Positions 1 to 4,521 of a stretch of 7,737 nucleotides of DNA are shown piece after piece. Each line of letters opens with the position of its first letter. Within the stretch, counting starts at the first letter, position 1. The position numbers were made by a program, and so were the translations under genes. The stretch comes from DATDYW01 sp036516995 (GTDB lineage: Bacteria > Patescibacteriota > Minisyncoccia > Phycocordibacterales > JAACPR01). The DNA lies in contig DATDYW010000050.1 in the NCBI GenBank assembly GCA_036516995.1, forward strand, positions 1 to 7,737, in the 5' to 3' direction. The notes beneath the pieces were generated by a model, which was not told the DNA's origin, searched no databases, and was given only the letters and a program-made list of their open reading frames with translations.

Positions 1-37
1 GGGTCGAAGACCCGCGCGCCGATGGTTGATTTCCGGC

Positions 38-595
38 TCAAGTGGCCAGCGCCTCGGCTGCCGGGGAGAAGACCTCGTGATTGGAACTCCTCCAGCCGCG
101 GAGGAGCGTGCGAGCGGCGAGGGCCCGAACGCCCGCGCCGAGCCAGCGCCCGAGGTTCCAGAGCGTCGGCCGCATCTCGATCCAGCCGGCCTGCCGCAGC
201 TTCGGAACCACCTGGCGCTCGAACCACCGGAGCAGATCGAGGTAGCCGGTGAGCCATCCTCGGATGTCCGCCGGCCCGCCGACCGCCGCGCCGCTGAAGC
301 GGGACGAGAATGGGAGGTCCGTCCAGTCCACCACGAACTCCTTCAGGCAGACCTGGCCGGTGAAGGCCAGCCGCGTCAGGAGGTAGCAGGCGAGGAGCGT
401 CAGGACGACGATTCCGATGGCCACGCAGACGGTGCGGTAGGCGCCCGTCTCGCCAGCGGGCAGAAACCAGGCGGCGGCATCGGAGAGCGGCAGCAGCGCG
501 AACGCCCAGAGGTTGGTCCAGAACGCCGTGCGGAAGACGGGGTGCGGCCCGAAGAGCCACGACACGATGAAACGCAGAATCGTTTTCATTGGCAT
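38..595 (-). CDS. Hypothetical membrane protein with two N-terminal transmembrane helices
   Basis: I do not recognise this 185-residue protein. Two hydrophobic stretches, about residues 24-45 (rich in W, F and L) and 54-76, look like transmembrane helices. The remaining ~110 residues are amphipathic and contain many W and R (for example GYLDLLRWFERQVV), so they may form a soluble or membrane-surface domain. A basic N-terminus before helix 1 and the charged tail would place both ends in the cytoplasm. Two ATGs six bases apart (595 and 589) could both start it; neither has a Shine-Dalgarno sequence. GC-ending codons dominate, supporting real coding. It is transcribed away from rpmI, from a promoter in the AT-rich gap at 631-659. 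No function can be assigned. Confidence 0.72.
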   Translation of the reverse strand: MPMKTILRFIVSWLFGPHPVFRTAFWTNLWAFALLPLSDAAAWFLPAGETGAYRTVCVAIGIVVLTLLACYLLTRLAFTGQVCLKEFVVDWTDLPFSSRFSGAAVGGPADIRGWLTGYLDLLRWFERQVVPKLRQAGWIEMRPTLWNLGRWLGAGVRALAARTLLRGWRSSNHEVFSPAAEALAT

Positions 596-630
596 TTGGA
601 TTGGGTTTTGAAAAACTTCGGTTCACCATA

Positions 631-659
631 TTTATACCATTTTTTTGACTTTCTGGCAG
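631..659 (-). promoter_or_regulatory. Sigma-70-type promoter for the membrane protein
   Basis: On the minus strand CTGCCA (654-659) and TATAAA (631-636) are separated by exactly 17 bp, a good match to the -35/-10 pattern. Transcription would start near 624, giving a leader of about 29 nt. The element lies in an AT-rich island within a much more GC-rich region. Overlapping it on the plus strand is a poorer pair, TTGAAA (608-613) and TATACC (633-638, 19 bp), which may serve rpmI. Confidence 0.5.
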
Positions 660-757
660 GGAGGCTGCCCACGGGCGCGATGGGCGGCGGAGCTGCGCCA
701 GCCCGCAACCCCTTGCTACCGCCGCCCCTTTCCGGTAGTCTCTGCCCCTGCGAGCCT
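637..757 (+). promoter_or_regulatory. Probable 5' leader of rpmI-rplT with small hairpins
   Basis: This stretch of about 120 nt ahead of rpmI holds no credible gene. It can form a hairpin at 682-704 (GGGCGGCG paired with CGCC-A-GCCC around a GAGCTG loop, one bulged A). A second, six-pair stem (CTACCG 716-721 with CGGTAG 733-738) lies close to the start codon. In E. coli and Bacillus, leaders of the rpmI-rplT operon bind L20 and repress translation. A similar role here is inferred from position only; I could not match either known L20 leader fold. Confidence 0.3.
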
Positions 758-943
758 ATGAAGACCAACAAGTCCTACGCCAGCCGGCTCCGGGTTACCA
801 AGCGCGGCAAAATCATTGCCCGCGCGGCTGGCCGCTGCCACTTCAACGCTAAGGAGCGCGCCCGGGTTCGCGGCGCCCGCGGCCGTGGCCGGGCAATTGA
901 GATGACCGCCAACGCCAAGTCTCGTTTCCTCTCCGGCGTCTAA
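758..943 (+). CDS. rpmI: 50S ribosomal protein bL35
   Basis: Small, very basic 61-residue ribosomal protein of the large subunit, close to the usual ~65 residues. The N-terminus MKTNKSYASRLRVTKRGKI is the family signature (MKTNKSAAKRFKVTGSGKI-type). It is followed by a basic GRCHFNAKE segment equivalent to the GKRHLLTKK region, and it ends with MTANAKSRFL. The reading frame is open far upstream, but that part is not coding: the ATG at 758 matches the conserved family start. No Shine-Dalgarno sequence precedes it (CTGCCCCTGCGAGCCT). rplT follows 22 nt after the stop, the standard rpmI-rplT order. infC, often the first gene of this operon, is absent. The short form with HFNAKE resembles CPR bacterial L35. 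Confidence 0.93.
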   Translation: MKTNKSYASRLRVTKRGKIIARAAGRCHFNAKERARVRGARGRGRAIEMTANAKSRFLSGV

Positions 944-965
944 AATCCACCCGTAACCTCTCCCG

Positions 966-1310
966 ATGACCCGAGTAAAGCGCGGCACAACTAAGCTCAA
1001 GCGACGCAAGAACACGCTCGCCCAGACCAAGGGCTACCGCTTCGGCCGCTCCACGAAGGAGGCCAACGCCCGCGAGGCTATCCGCAAGGCCGGCGCCCAC
1101 GCCTTCCGCGACCGCCGCGCCAAGAAGCGCGAGTGGAAGCAGCTCTGGCACGTCCAAATTAACGCCGCCGCCCGCGCCGAGGGCACCACCCTCTCCCGCT
1201 TGCTCGGCGACCTGCGCAAGAAGGGCGTCGCTATCAACAAGAAGATGCTCGCGACGCTCGCGGAGCGCCACCCGGATACTTTCAGGGCGGTCGTGGCTGT
1301 AACGAAGTAG
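966..1310 (+). CDS. rplT: 50S ribosomal protein bL20
   Basis: Large-subunit assembly protein that binds 23S rRNA early and in many bacteria represses its own operon. The 114 residues match the family in length and pattern: a basic unstructured N-terminus (MTRVKRGTTKLKRRKN), GYRFGRSTKEANAREAIRKAG, the conserved AFRDRRAKKREWKQLW block (about residues 46-61), INAAARAEGTTLSRLL and a C-terminal globular part ending near FRAVVAV. It starts 22 nt after rpmI and must be co-transcribed with it. The gap CCCGTAACCTCTCCCG has no Shine-Dalgarno motif, so initiation may depend on coupling or another mechanism. No intrinsic terminator with a T-run follows; the first structure is the palindrome at 1329-1378. 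Confidence 0.95.
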   Translation: MTRVKRGTTKLKRRKNTLAQTKGYRFGRSTKEANAREAIRKAGAHAFRDRRAKKREWKQLWHVQINAAARAEGTTLSRLLGDLRKKGVAINKKMLATLAERHPDTFRAVVAVTK

Positions 1311-1328
1311 CCACGTCTTTACTTACAA

Positions 1329-1378
1329 AGGGTCTGCCGCATCAACGACCTAGCTAGGTCGTTAATGCGGCAGACCCT
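1329..1378. repeat. Near-perfect 50-bp palindrome after rplT
   Basis: Positions 1329-1353 and 1354-1378 are inverted copies with one mismatch pair (C1342 against A1365), centred on CCTAGCTAGG and with no spacer. Read on the minus strand the mismatch becomes a G-U wobble, so that RNA would pair along the whole length. Neither side has a proper T-run, which argues against an ordinary intrinsic terminator. It could be an RNA processing or stabilising hairpin at the 3' end of rpmI-rplT, a cruciform-forming DNA site, or a protein-binding or recombination site. The structure is certain; the function is unknown. Confidence 0.85.
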
Positions 1379-1395
1379 ACCTGCGCGCTGCCTAT

Positions 1396-1425
1396 TTGCG
1401 GTCGCCGTGGCTGCAATGCTAGTGT
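1396..1425 (+). promoter_or_regulatory. Weak promoter candidate for the NTP pyrophosphohydrolase gene
   Basis: TTGCGG (1396-1401) and TAGTGT (1420-1425) lie 18 bp apart, and the -10 has an upstream TGC that makes it an extended -10. If real, transcription would begin at about 1432-1433, right at the ATG at 1434, giving a leaderless mRNA as proposed for the next gene. The hexamer match is poor, so this rests mainly on position. Confidence 0.25.
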
Positions 1426-1433
1426 CCGATTAA

Positions 1434-1844
1434 ATGCAAAAAGGAAATAAACGAACGAAACCCCGCGGGTCAGGCAAACGACGCGCGGTTATCGTCTGCA
1501 AGAACTACGGCAAGCTCATCCGGGACGGTATCCCCGACGAGCTAACCGCCAAGGGACTCTCGGTGAGAACAAAAACGGTACGCGGCAGGCGGCACGTCGA
1601 CTCCCTCGTCCTGAAGCTAACGGAGGAAGCCGACGAGCTCAAGGGTGCCATTCGGGCTGGCAAGCCAAAGCGTGGCGACATCGTCGGCGAGATGGGCGAC
1701 CTCTCGCAGGTGCTCCGTGACCTAGCCCACGTCCTGGGAATCCCCTGGCGCGAGGTTAAGCTCGCGCGCCGGGCGAAGTTCAAGCGGCGTGGCGGGTTCG
1801 CTGGCGGCACGTTCCTGCTGTCGGTAGGGACCCCAAAGAAGTGA
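1434..1844 (+). CDS. MazG-like (COG4997-type) NTP pyrophosphohydrolase
   Basis: Probably hydrolyses a (non-canonical) nucleoside triphosphate to the monophosphate and pyrophosphate, cleaning the nucleotide pool. The 136-residue protein shows the all-alpha NTP-PPase plan. KLIRDGIPDEL (27-37) corresponds to the KLVRDKIPE opening typical of the COG4997 branch. The metal-binding E-E-x-x-E is E64, E65 and E68 in KLTEEADELKGAI. The partner E-x-x-D is E86 and D89 in GEMGDLSQVL. The family-typical end is ARRAKFKRRGGFAGGTFLL (111-129). A basic tail of about 24 residues precedes the domain and is unusual; no better in-frame start exists inside it. No Shine-Dalgarno is present. Substrate cannot be read from sequence. 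A phosphoribosyl-ATP pyrophosphatase (HisE) role is less likely because of the KLxRDxIP motif and the lack of his genes. Confidence 0.85.
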   Translation: MQKGNKRTKPRGSGKRRAVIVCKNYGKLIRDGIPDELTAKGLSVRTKTVRGRRHVDSLVLKLTEEADELKGAIRAGKPKRGDIVGEMGDLSQVLRDLAHVLGIPWREVKLARRAKFKRRGGFAGGTFLLSVGTPKK

Positions 1845-1851
1845 CCCCCTA

Positions 1852-1877
1852 GGCAGCCCGAGGCTGCCCTTTTCTTT
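1852..1877 (+). terminator. Intrinsic terminator of the NTP pyrophosphohydrolase gene
   Basis: A seven-pair GC stem (GGCAGCC 1852-1858, loop CGA, GGCTGCC 1862-1868) is followed by CTTTTCTTT. It begins 8 nt after the stop codon and isolates this gene from the promoter of the next one. Confidence 0.85.
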
Positions 1878-1881
1878 GAAA

Positions 1882-1909
1882 TTGACAGTTATATATTCTA
1901 ATGTATAAT
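1882..1909 (+). promoter_or_regulatory. Consensus sigma-70 promoter giving a leaderless mRNA
   Basis: TTGACA (1882-1887) and TATAAT (1904-1909) are both perfect consensus hexamers, 16 bp apart, in an AT-rich patch. The A of the downstream ATG (1917) is 8 nt after the -10 box, which is where transcription should begin. The gene is therefore expected to have no 5' leader and no Shine-Dalgarno site. It is the strongest promoter in the window. Confidence 0.92.
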
Positions 1910-1916
1910 AGTTGCA

Positions 1917-2357
1917 ATGAAAAGGATCTTCTTAAGACACGGCAGCTACGACGGCTGCCCCCGCGGAATGCGCGTGCTCGGCGAAAAAGGCTTCTGGCAG
2001 GCCGAACAGGCTGGCGCGCAGCTCGCCTCCTTCGCCGCCGCGACCGACACTAAGATTGTGGTGTCGAACTGCGACCGGACGATTGAGACGGCAATGTTTC
2101 TGCTCAATCCACCGGCTGCAGCGCGCGCTGCCGTTGCCGCCTTGCGCGAAGCCGCGGAAAAAGCTCAGGCGCTTCACGGCGAGCGACGCTACGCCGGCGT
2201 TGAGCTGGAGCTCCCCTTCCCGCTGTGCCGAGACTGCGTCGAGTATCTCCCGAAGGAGTGGTCGGGCTACCAGGGCGACCTCATCTTCGTTGGCCACGAG
2301 CCCGCAGCCGAGAAACTCGGGCTCAAGCTCAGCGAGGGCCAGTTCGCCGAGTTCTGA
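1917..2357 (+). CDS. Histidine phosphatase superfamily protein (SixA/phosphoglycerate mutase-like)
   Basis: A 146-residue member of the RHG histidine phosphatase family, which transfers phosphate to an active-site histidine and then to water. All core residues are present: the RHG triad (R7, H8 nucleophile, G9) directly after the first strand KRIFL; R54 in VVSNCDRTIETA, matching the SxxxRxxxTA motif; and H127-E128 in FVGHEP. The lack of a large inserted cap and the short length place it near SixA-type phosphohistidine phosphatases rather than glycolytic mutases. The substrate is unknown and could be a phosphoprotein or small metabolite. A stretch rich in A, R and E (about 106-123 aa before GHEP is less) forms a small helical insert around residues 66-90. 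It is a single-gene unit with its own consensus promoter and terminator, and starts with a leaderless ATG. Confidence 0.85.
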   Translation: MKRIFLRHGSYDGCPRGMRVLGEKGFWQAEQAGAQLASFAAATDTKIVVSNCDRTIETAMFLLNPPAAARAAVAALREAAEKAQALHGERRYAGVELELPFPLCRDCVEYLPKEWSGYQGDLIFVGHEPAAEKLGLKLSEGQFAEF

Positions 2358-2360
2358 CCG

Positions 2361-2399
2361 AGGCCTGCGCCGCAAAGCGGCGCAGGCCTTTTCCTTTCC
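2361..2399 (+). terminator. Strong intrinsic terminator of the phosphatase gene
   Basis: A 13-pair stem (2361-2373 with 2377-2389) with an AAA loop starts 4 nt after the stop codon and is followed by TTTTCCTTTCC. On the other strand the hairpin lacks a T-run, so it is directional, though the stem may also slow transcription coming from the convergent ribonuclease gene that ends at 2414. Confidence 0.9.
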
Positions 2400-2413
2400 T
2401 GGGGCGGCTCGCC

Positions 2414-3799
2414 CTACTCCAGCGTCACCTTGTCTCCGCGCTCCGGAGCCACCGCCTCCACGCCGAGCTCGTCGCCGAGGCGCTGGGCGAGGTGCATCGC
2501 CGCCTTCGGCTCGCCCATCGCGCAGAAGACCTTCTTCAGCCGCGGCAGCGCGGCCTCCGCGAAGCTAACGAGCGCATCAGTGTCGGCGTGCGAGGAGTAG
2601 CCGCTCACCCAAGAAATTTCGGCGCGCACGGGTATATGTTCACCATCAATTGTTACCGAACGATCACCATCTTTTAGTTTTCGGCCGAGACTGCCGAGTA
2701 CTTGGTACCCAACAATAATGACCGCGTTCTTTTTATCTGCAAGACAAGCTTTCTCATGTGCTCGAATTCTCCCACCCTCACTCATACCAGAACCGGCAAG
2801 AATTATTTTTGCTCCCTGTTGAGAAACCAACGTGCCCGAGTCGCGGTGCTCGTTAACCAGCGTGAGCCCCGGAAAATCAAAAATCTTGTCGCCGCCGCGT
2901 GCGTCCTGGCGTACCGAGTCTTTCATATCCGCGATGTGGCGCGAGTAAATCTCCGTAACTGCGATTGCGAGCGGTGAATCGAGAAAAACCGGCACTCTCG
3001 GCAGCTCGCCGCCCTCAATCAGCTCGTTGAGCTCGTAAAGGATCGCCTGTGTCTTTTCGAGCGAAAAGATTGGCACCAGCGCCGTGCCGCCGCGCTCGAT
3101 TGTCCGCTTGATTGCCTCGGCGAGCGTCGAGCGCCGCTCTTCCCTCCCTTCGTGCCGCCGGTCGCCGTAGACGCTCTCGGAGAGCAGGTAGTCGGCGTCG
3201 GGAATCGGCTCGGGGTCGGGCAGGAGCGGGGTGGGCGCGTTGCCGAGGTCGCCCGTGAAGGCAATGTTCACGGGCTCTTTCCCCTGCCGGGCAAAGGAGA
3301 GCCGCACGGTCGCCGAGCCCAGGATGTGCCCGGCGTTCCGCAGGTAGAGCGAGACGCCCGGCAGTACCTCTCTCTCCTCGTGGTACGGCAACCCCCTCCA
3401 AATCGCGAGCGCCGCCTCAACGTCACGCTGGCCGTACAGCGGCTCTCCCCCGTAGCGCTGGGCGTCGATGGCGCTAACCTTGGCGGCATCGGTGAGCATC
3501 GGCCGGGCGAGCTCCATCGTGGCGCGAGTTGAAACTATTTGGCCGTTGAAACCTCGCGCCACGAGCTGCGGAATGCGGCCAATGTGATCGATGTGCGCGT
3601 GCGTAACAATGAGCACCTTCGGATGGCTCGGGTCGTAAGAAAAAGGCTCGTGATTTGAAAGGGCTGCCTCACGGCCACCCTGCGCCATGCCGCAATCGAC
3701 AAGGAGCGCGTCACCCGCGGGAGACTCGAGAAGGAAATTCGCGCCCGTCACCGAGCCGGTGCCGCCACAGAAAGTTAATTTCGGATTTTTACTGCTCAT
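2414..3799 (-). CDS. MBL-fold beta-CASP ribonuclease (YSH1/CPSF-like, COG1236 type)
   Basis: Zinc-dependent RNA-cutting enzyme of the metallo-beta-lactamase/beta-CASP superfamily, related to bacterial TTHA0252-like nucleases and eukaryotic CPSF73. In the 461-residue form from ATG 3799 the motifs are complete: HAHIDH (67-72), H158 in NAGHILGS, D184 in FTGDLGN, beta-CASP motif A E208 in LSESVYGDRRHE, motif B H348 in SGMSEGGRIRAHEK, and motif C H404 in SGYSSHAD. The C-terminus has MGEPKAAMHLAQRL where relatives usually have HGE. The start at 3799 overlaps the upstream gene's stop by 11 nt and leads straight into the conserved KLTFCGGTGSVTG strand. An ATG at 3820 would add seven residues. It is probably translationally coupled to the membrane protein upstream. 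A central AT-rich patch (2641-2820) breaks the GC-rich codon pattern. Confidence 0.93.
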   Translation of the reverse strand: MSSKNPKLTFCGGTGSVTGANFLLESPAGDALLVDCGMAQGGREAALSNHEPFSYDPSHPKVLIVTHAHIDHIGRIPQLVARGFNGQIVSTRATMELARPMLTDAAKVSAIDAQRYGGEPLYGQRDVEAALAIWRGLPYHEEREVLPGVSLYLRNAGHILGSATVRLSFARQGKEPVNIAFTGDLGNAPTPLLPDPEPIPDADYLLSESVYGDRRHEGREERRSTLAEAIKRTIERGGTALVPIFSLEKTQAILYELNELIEGGELPRVPVFLDSPLAIAVTEIYSRHIADMKDSVRQDARGGDKIFDFPGLTLVNEHRDSGTLVSQQGAKIILAGSGMSEGGRIRAHEKACLADKKNAVIIVGYQVLGSLGRKLKDGDRSVTIDGEHIPVRAEISWVSGYSSHADTDALVSFAEAALPRLKKVFCAMGEPKAAMHLAQRLGDELGVEAVAPERGDKVTLE

Positions 3800-4214
3800 T
3801 GCTGCGACCGTCGGGTGCAACCGGGGTTAGTGCCGTCCGAAGGTACCCGAGAGACGCGACGCCGCCGAGGAAATCGGAGGCGACGTCGGAGAGCGTGTCG
3901 CGGAGGTCGGTCGCAGTATCTGTGAGACCGGTAAAGATTTCGTACAGCTCCCAGCTGAGGCCGACCGCGAGCACAGAAAGAACGATGACCGCCGCCGTCA
4001 GCCTGCGGCTCCCGATCGGCAGCGTCAGCCAGCGCTGGGTGAAGAAAACGAACGCGGCAAAGAGGCCAACCCAGAGGCCGCCGAGGAAGTGAGCGACCGC
4101 GTCCACCCAATCGATAGACCAGTAGAGCCCGCGGTCGGTGGCGATGTAGTGAAGAACAGCTACCAATCCGCCGAGGACGACAATCTCGAGGGCGAGCGGC
4201 GGGCGTCGCAACAT
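3789..4214 (-). CDS. Small polytopic membrane protein, YjdF/DUF2238-like pattern
   Basis: A protein of about 141 residues with four hydrophobic segments (from ATG 4214: roughly 8-24, 36-59, 73-92 and 110-126). Polar residues lie inside or beside the helices in the order D-x-x-x-H (WVDAVAHFLGG), W-E-x-x-E (SWELYEIF), then SDVASDFLGG. This D..H / WE..E / D...D..GG arrangement resembles YjdF/DUF2238-type and VanZ-like membrane proteins of unknown function; the match is from memory of the pattern, not an alignment. The ATG at 4223 lies within the -10 box of the promoter, so the ATG at 4214, 8 nt after it, is preferred and would be leaderless. The last codons overlap the ribonuclease start, which makes a two-gene operon. 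Confidence 0.75.
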   Translation of the reverse strand: MLRRPPLALEIVVLGGLVAVLHYIATDRGLYWSIDWVDAVAHFLGGLWVGLFAAFVFFTQRWLTLPIGSRRLTAAVIVLSVLAVGLSWELYEIFTGLTDTATDLRDTLSDVASDFLGGVASLGYLRTALTPVAPDGRSNEQ

Positions 4215-4221
4215 ACAAAAC

Positions 4222-4250
4222 ATTGTACACAGGTTGAACCTGTGTGCCGC
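4222..4250 (-). promoter_or_regulatory. Promoter of the membrane protein-ribonuclease operon
   Basis: On the minus strand TACAAT (4222-4227) is a strong -10 box. The -35 position 17 bp upstream reads GCGGCA (4245-4250), a poor match, as is common for promoters under control of a regulator. Transcription should start at about 4215-4214, at the ATG used for the membrane protein. The spacer is occupied by the palindrome at 4227-4245. Confidence 0.6.
4227..4245. promoter_or_regulatory. 19-bp palindromic operator candidate in the promoter spacer
   Basis: ACACAGGTTGAACCTGTGT is a perfect inverted repeat of 9-bp arms around one central base. It fills the spacer between the -35 and -10 elements, the position where a dimeric repressor or a spacer-twisting activator would act. 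An RNA hairpin role is unlikely, because the site lies upstream of the predicted start and downstream of the terminator of the adjacent RNA gene. The cognate regulator is not in the window. Confidence 0.6.
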
Positions 4251-4253
4251 CTA

Positions 4254-4280
4254 AAAAGAAAACCCGCCTCGCGGCGGGTT
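4254..4280 (-). terminator. Intrinsic terminator of the 6S-like RNA
   Basis: An eight-pair stem (AACCCGCC 4261-4268 with GGCGGGTT 4273-4280, loop TCGC in plus orientation) is followed on the minus strand by TTCTTTTTAG. The plus side has no T-run. It follows the end of the RNA's closing stem by 2 nt. Confidence 0.85.
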
Positions 4281-4282
4281 CT

Positions 4283-4416
4283 CGGCGGCGGATCATTGCA
4301 AGCTCCCGAGTTCTTAGCCCAGGTGGGAGTCCGCAGGAATCGCGCTAGGTCGAACGCGACCCGATGATAGGTCTCCCTTGCGGTTCATAAGGCCGGGAGC
4401 TTGCGAACGACCCGCT
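4283..4416 (-). ncRNA. ssrS: Structured non-coding RNA, probable 6S RNA
   Basis: No credible protein lies here, yet the stretch has its own -10 box (TATAAT 4423-4428) and terminator. The two ends pair over about 26 positions (4394-4420 with 4283-4308): CGGGAGCTTGC and its complement match perfectly, and the outer part pairs with one mismatch, a few G-U pairs and one bulge. Inside, 4373-4377 pairs with 4325-4329 and 4355-4362 with 4336-4344, capped by a 10-nt loop. An unpaired stretch (UUAUGAACCGCAA, 4378-4390) faces a short ACCU strand. One long rod with paired ends, a terminal arm and an open centre is the 6S RNA plan, where the bubble mimics an open promoter and traps sigma-70 RNA polymerase. 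The 5' GUUCGCAAGC string also occurs in E. coli 6S. Another class of structured RNA is possible; that it is an RNA gene is more certain than its name. Confidence 0.65.
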
Positions 4417-4422
4417 GCCGGT

Positions 4423-4452
4423 ATTATACCGCCGGCAAGCCCCCGGTGCCTA
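4423..4452 (-). promoter_or_regulatory. Promoter of the 6S-like RNA
   Basis: On the minus strand a perfect TATAAT (4423-4428) is preceded at 18 bp by TAGGCA (4447-4452, four of six matches to TTGACA). The predicted start, A4416 or G4415, coincides with the base where the closing stem of the RNA begins. The -10 itself is embedded in a short inverted repeat (CGGTAT-T-ATACCG). Confidence 0.65.
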
Positions 4453-4480
4453 GCTAAAAAGTGAAGCCTGAATGAAGGCT

Positions 4481-4515
4481 GGAACGGAAAAGCCCGCCTC
4501 ACGAGAGAGGCGGGC
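4481..4515 (-). terminator. Intrinsic terminator of the AT-hook protein gene
   Basis: A nine-pair stem (GCCCGCCTC 4492-4500 with GAGGCGGGC 4507-4515) is followed on the minus strand by TTTTCCGTTCC. It begins 6 nt after the stop codon at 4522-4524. It separates the gene from the RNA gene downstream. Confidence 0.85.
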
Positions 4516-4521
4516 CTGGCA

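Noticed and set aside
26..757. Upstream extension of the rpmI reading frame as one long protein
   Set aside because: The upstream part is antisense to the membrane protein gene and low-complexity. The bL35 family starts at MKTNKS.
849..1271. Minus-strand frame across rpmI-rplT
   Set aside because: Overlaps two certain ribosomal protein genes and has a low-complexity A/G/L-rich translation.
1329..1378. The 50-bp palindrome as a plain rho-independent terminator
   Set aside because: No T-run on either side and no loop. Kept as a repeat of unknown function.
2056..2568. Plus-strand frame overlapping the phosphatase gene and the end of the ribonuclease gene
   Set aside because: Runs through a strong terminator and translates to an R/S/A-rich shadow sequence.
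4227..4245. The 19-bp palindrome as a LexA/SOS box
   Set aside because: It contains GTTGAAC, but it does not match the GAAC-N4-GTTC layout of Gram-positive boxes or CTGT-N8-ACAG. The regulator is left open.
4314..4502. Small minus-strand open frame across the 6S-like RNA
   Set aside because: It spans the terminator of the AT-hook gene and the RNA's promoter. The RNA structure explains the region better.
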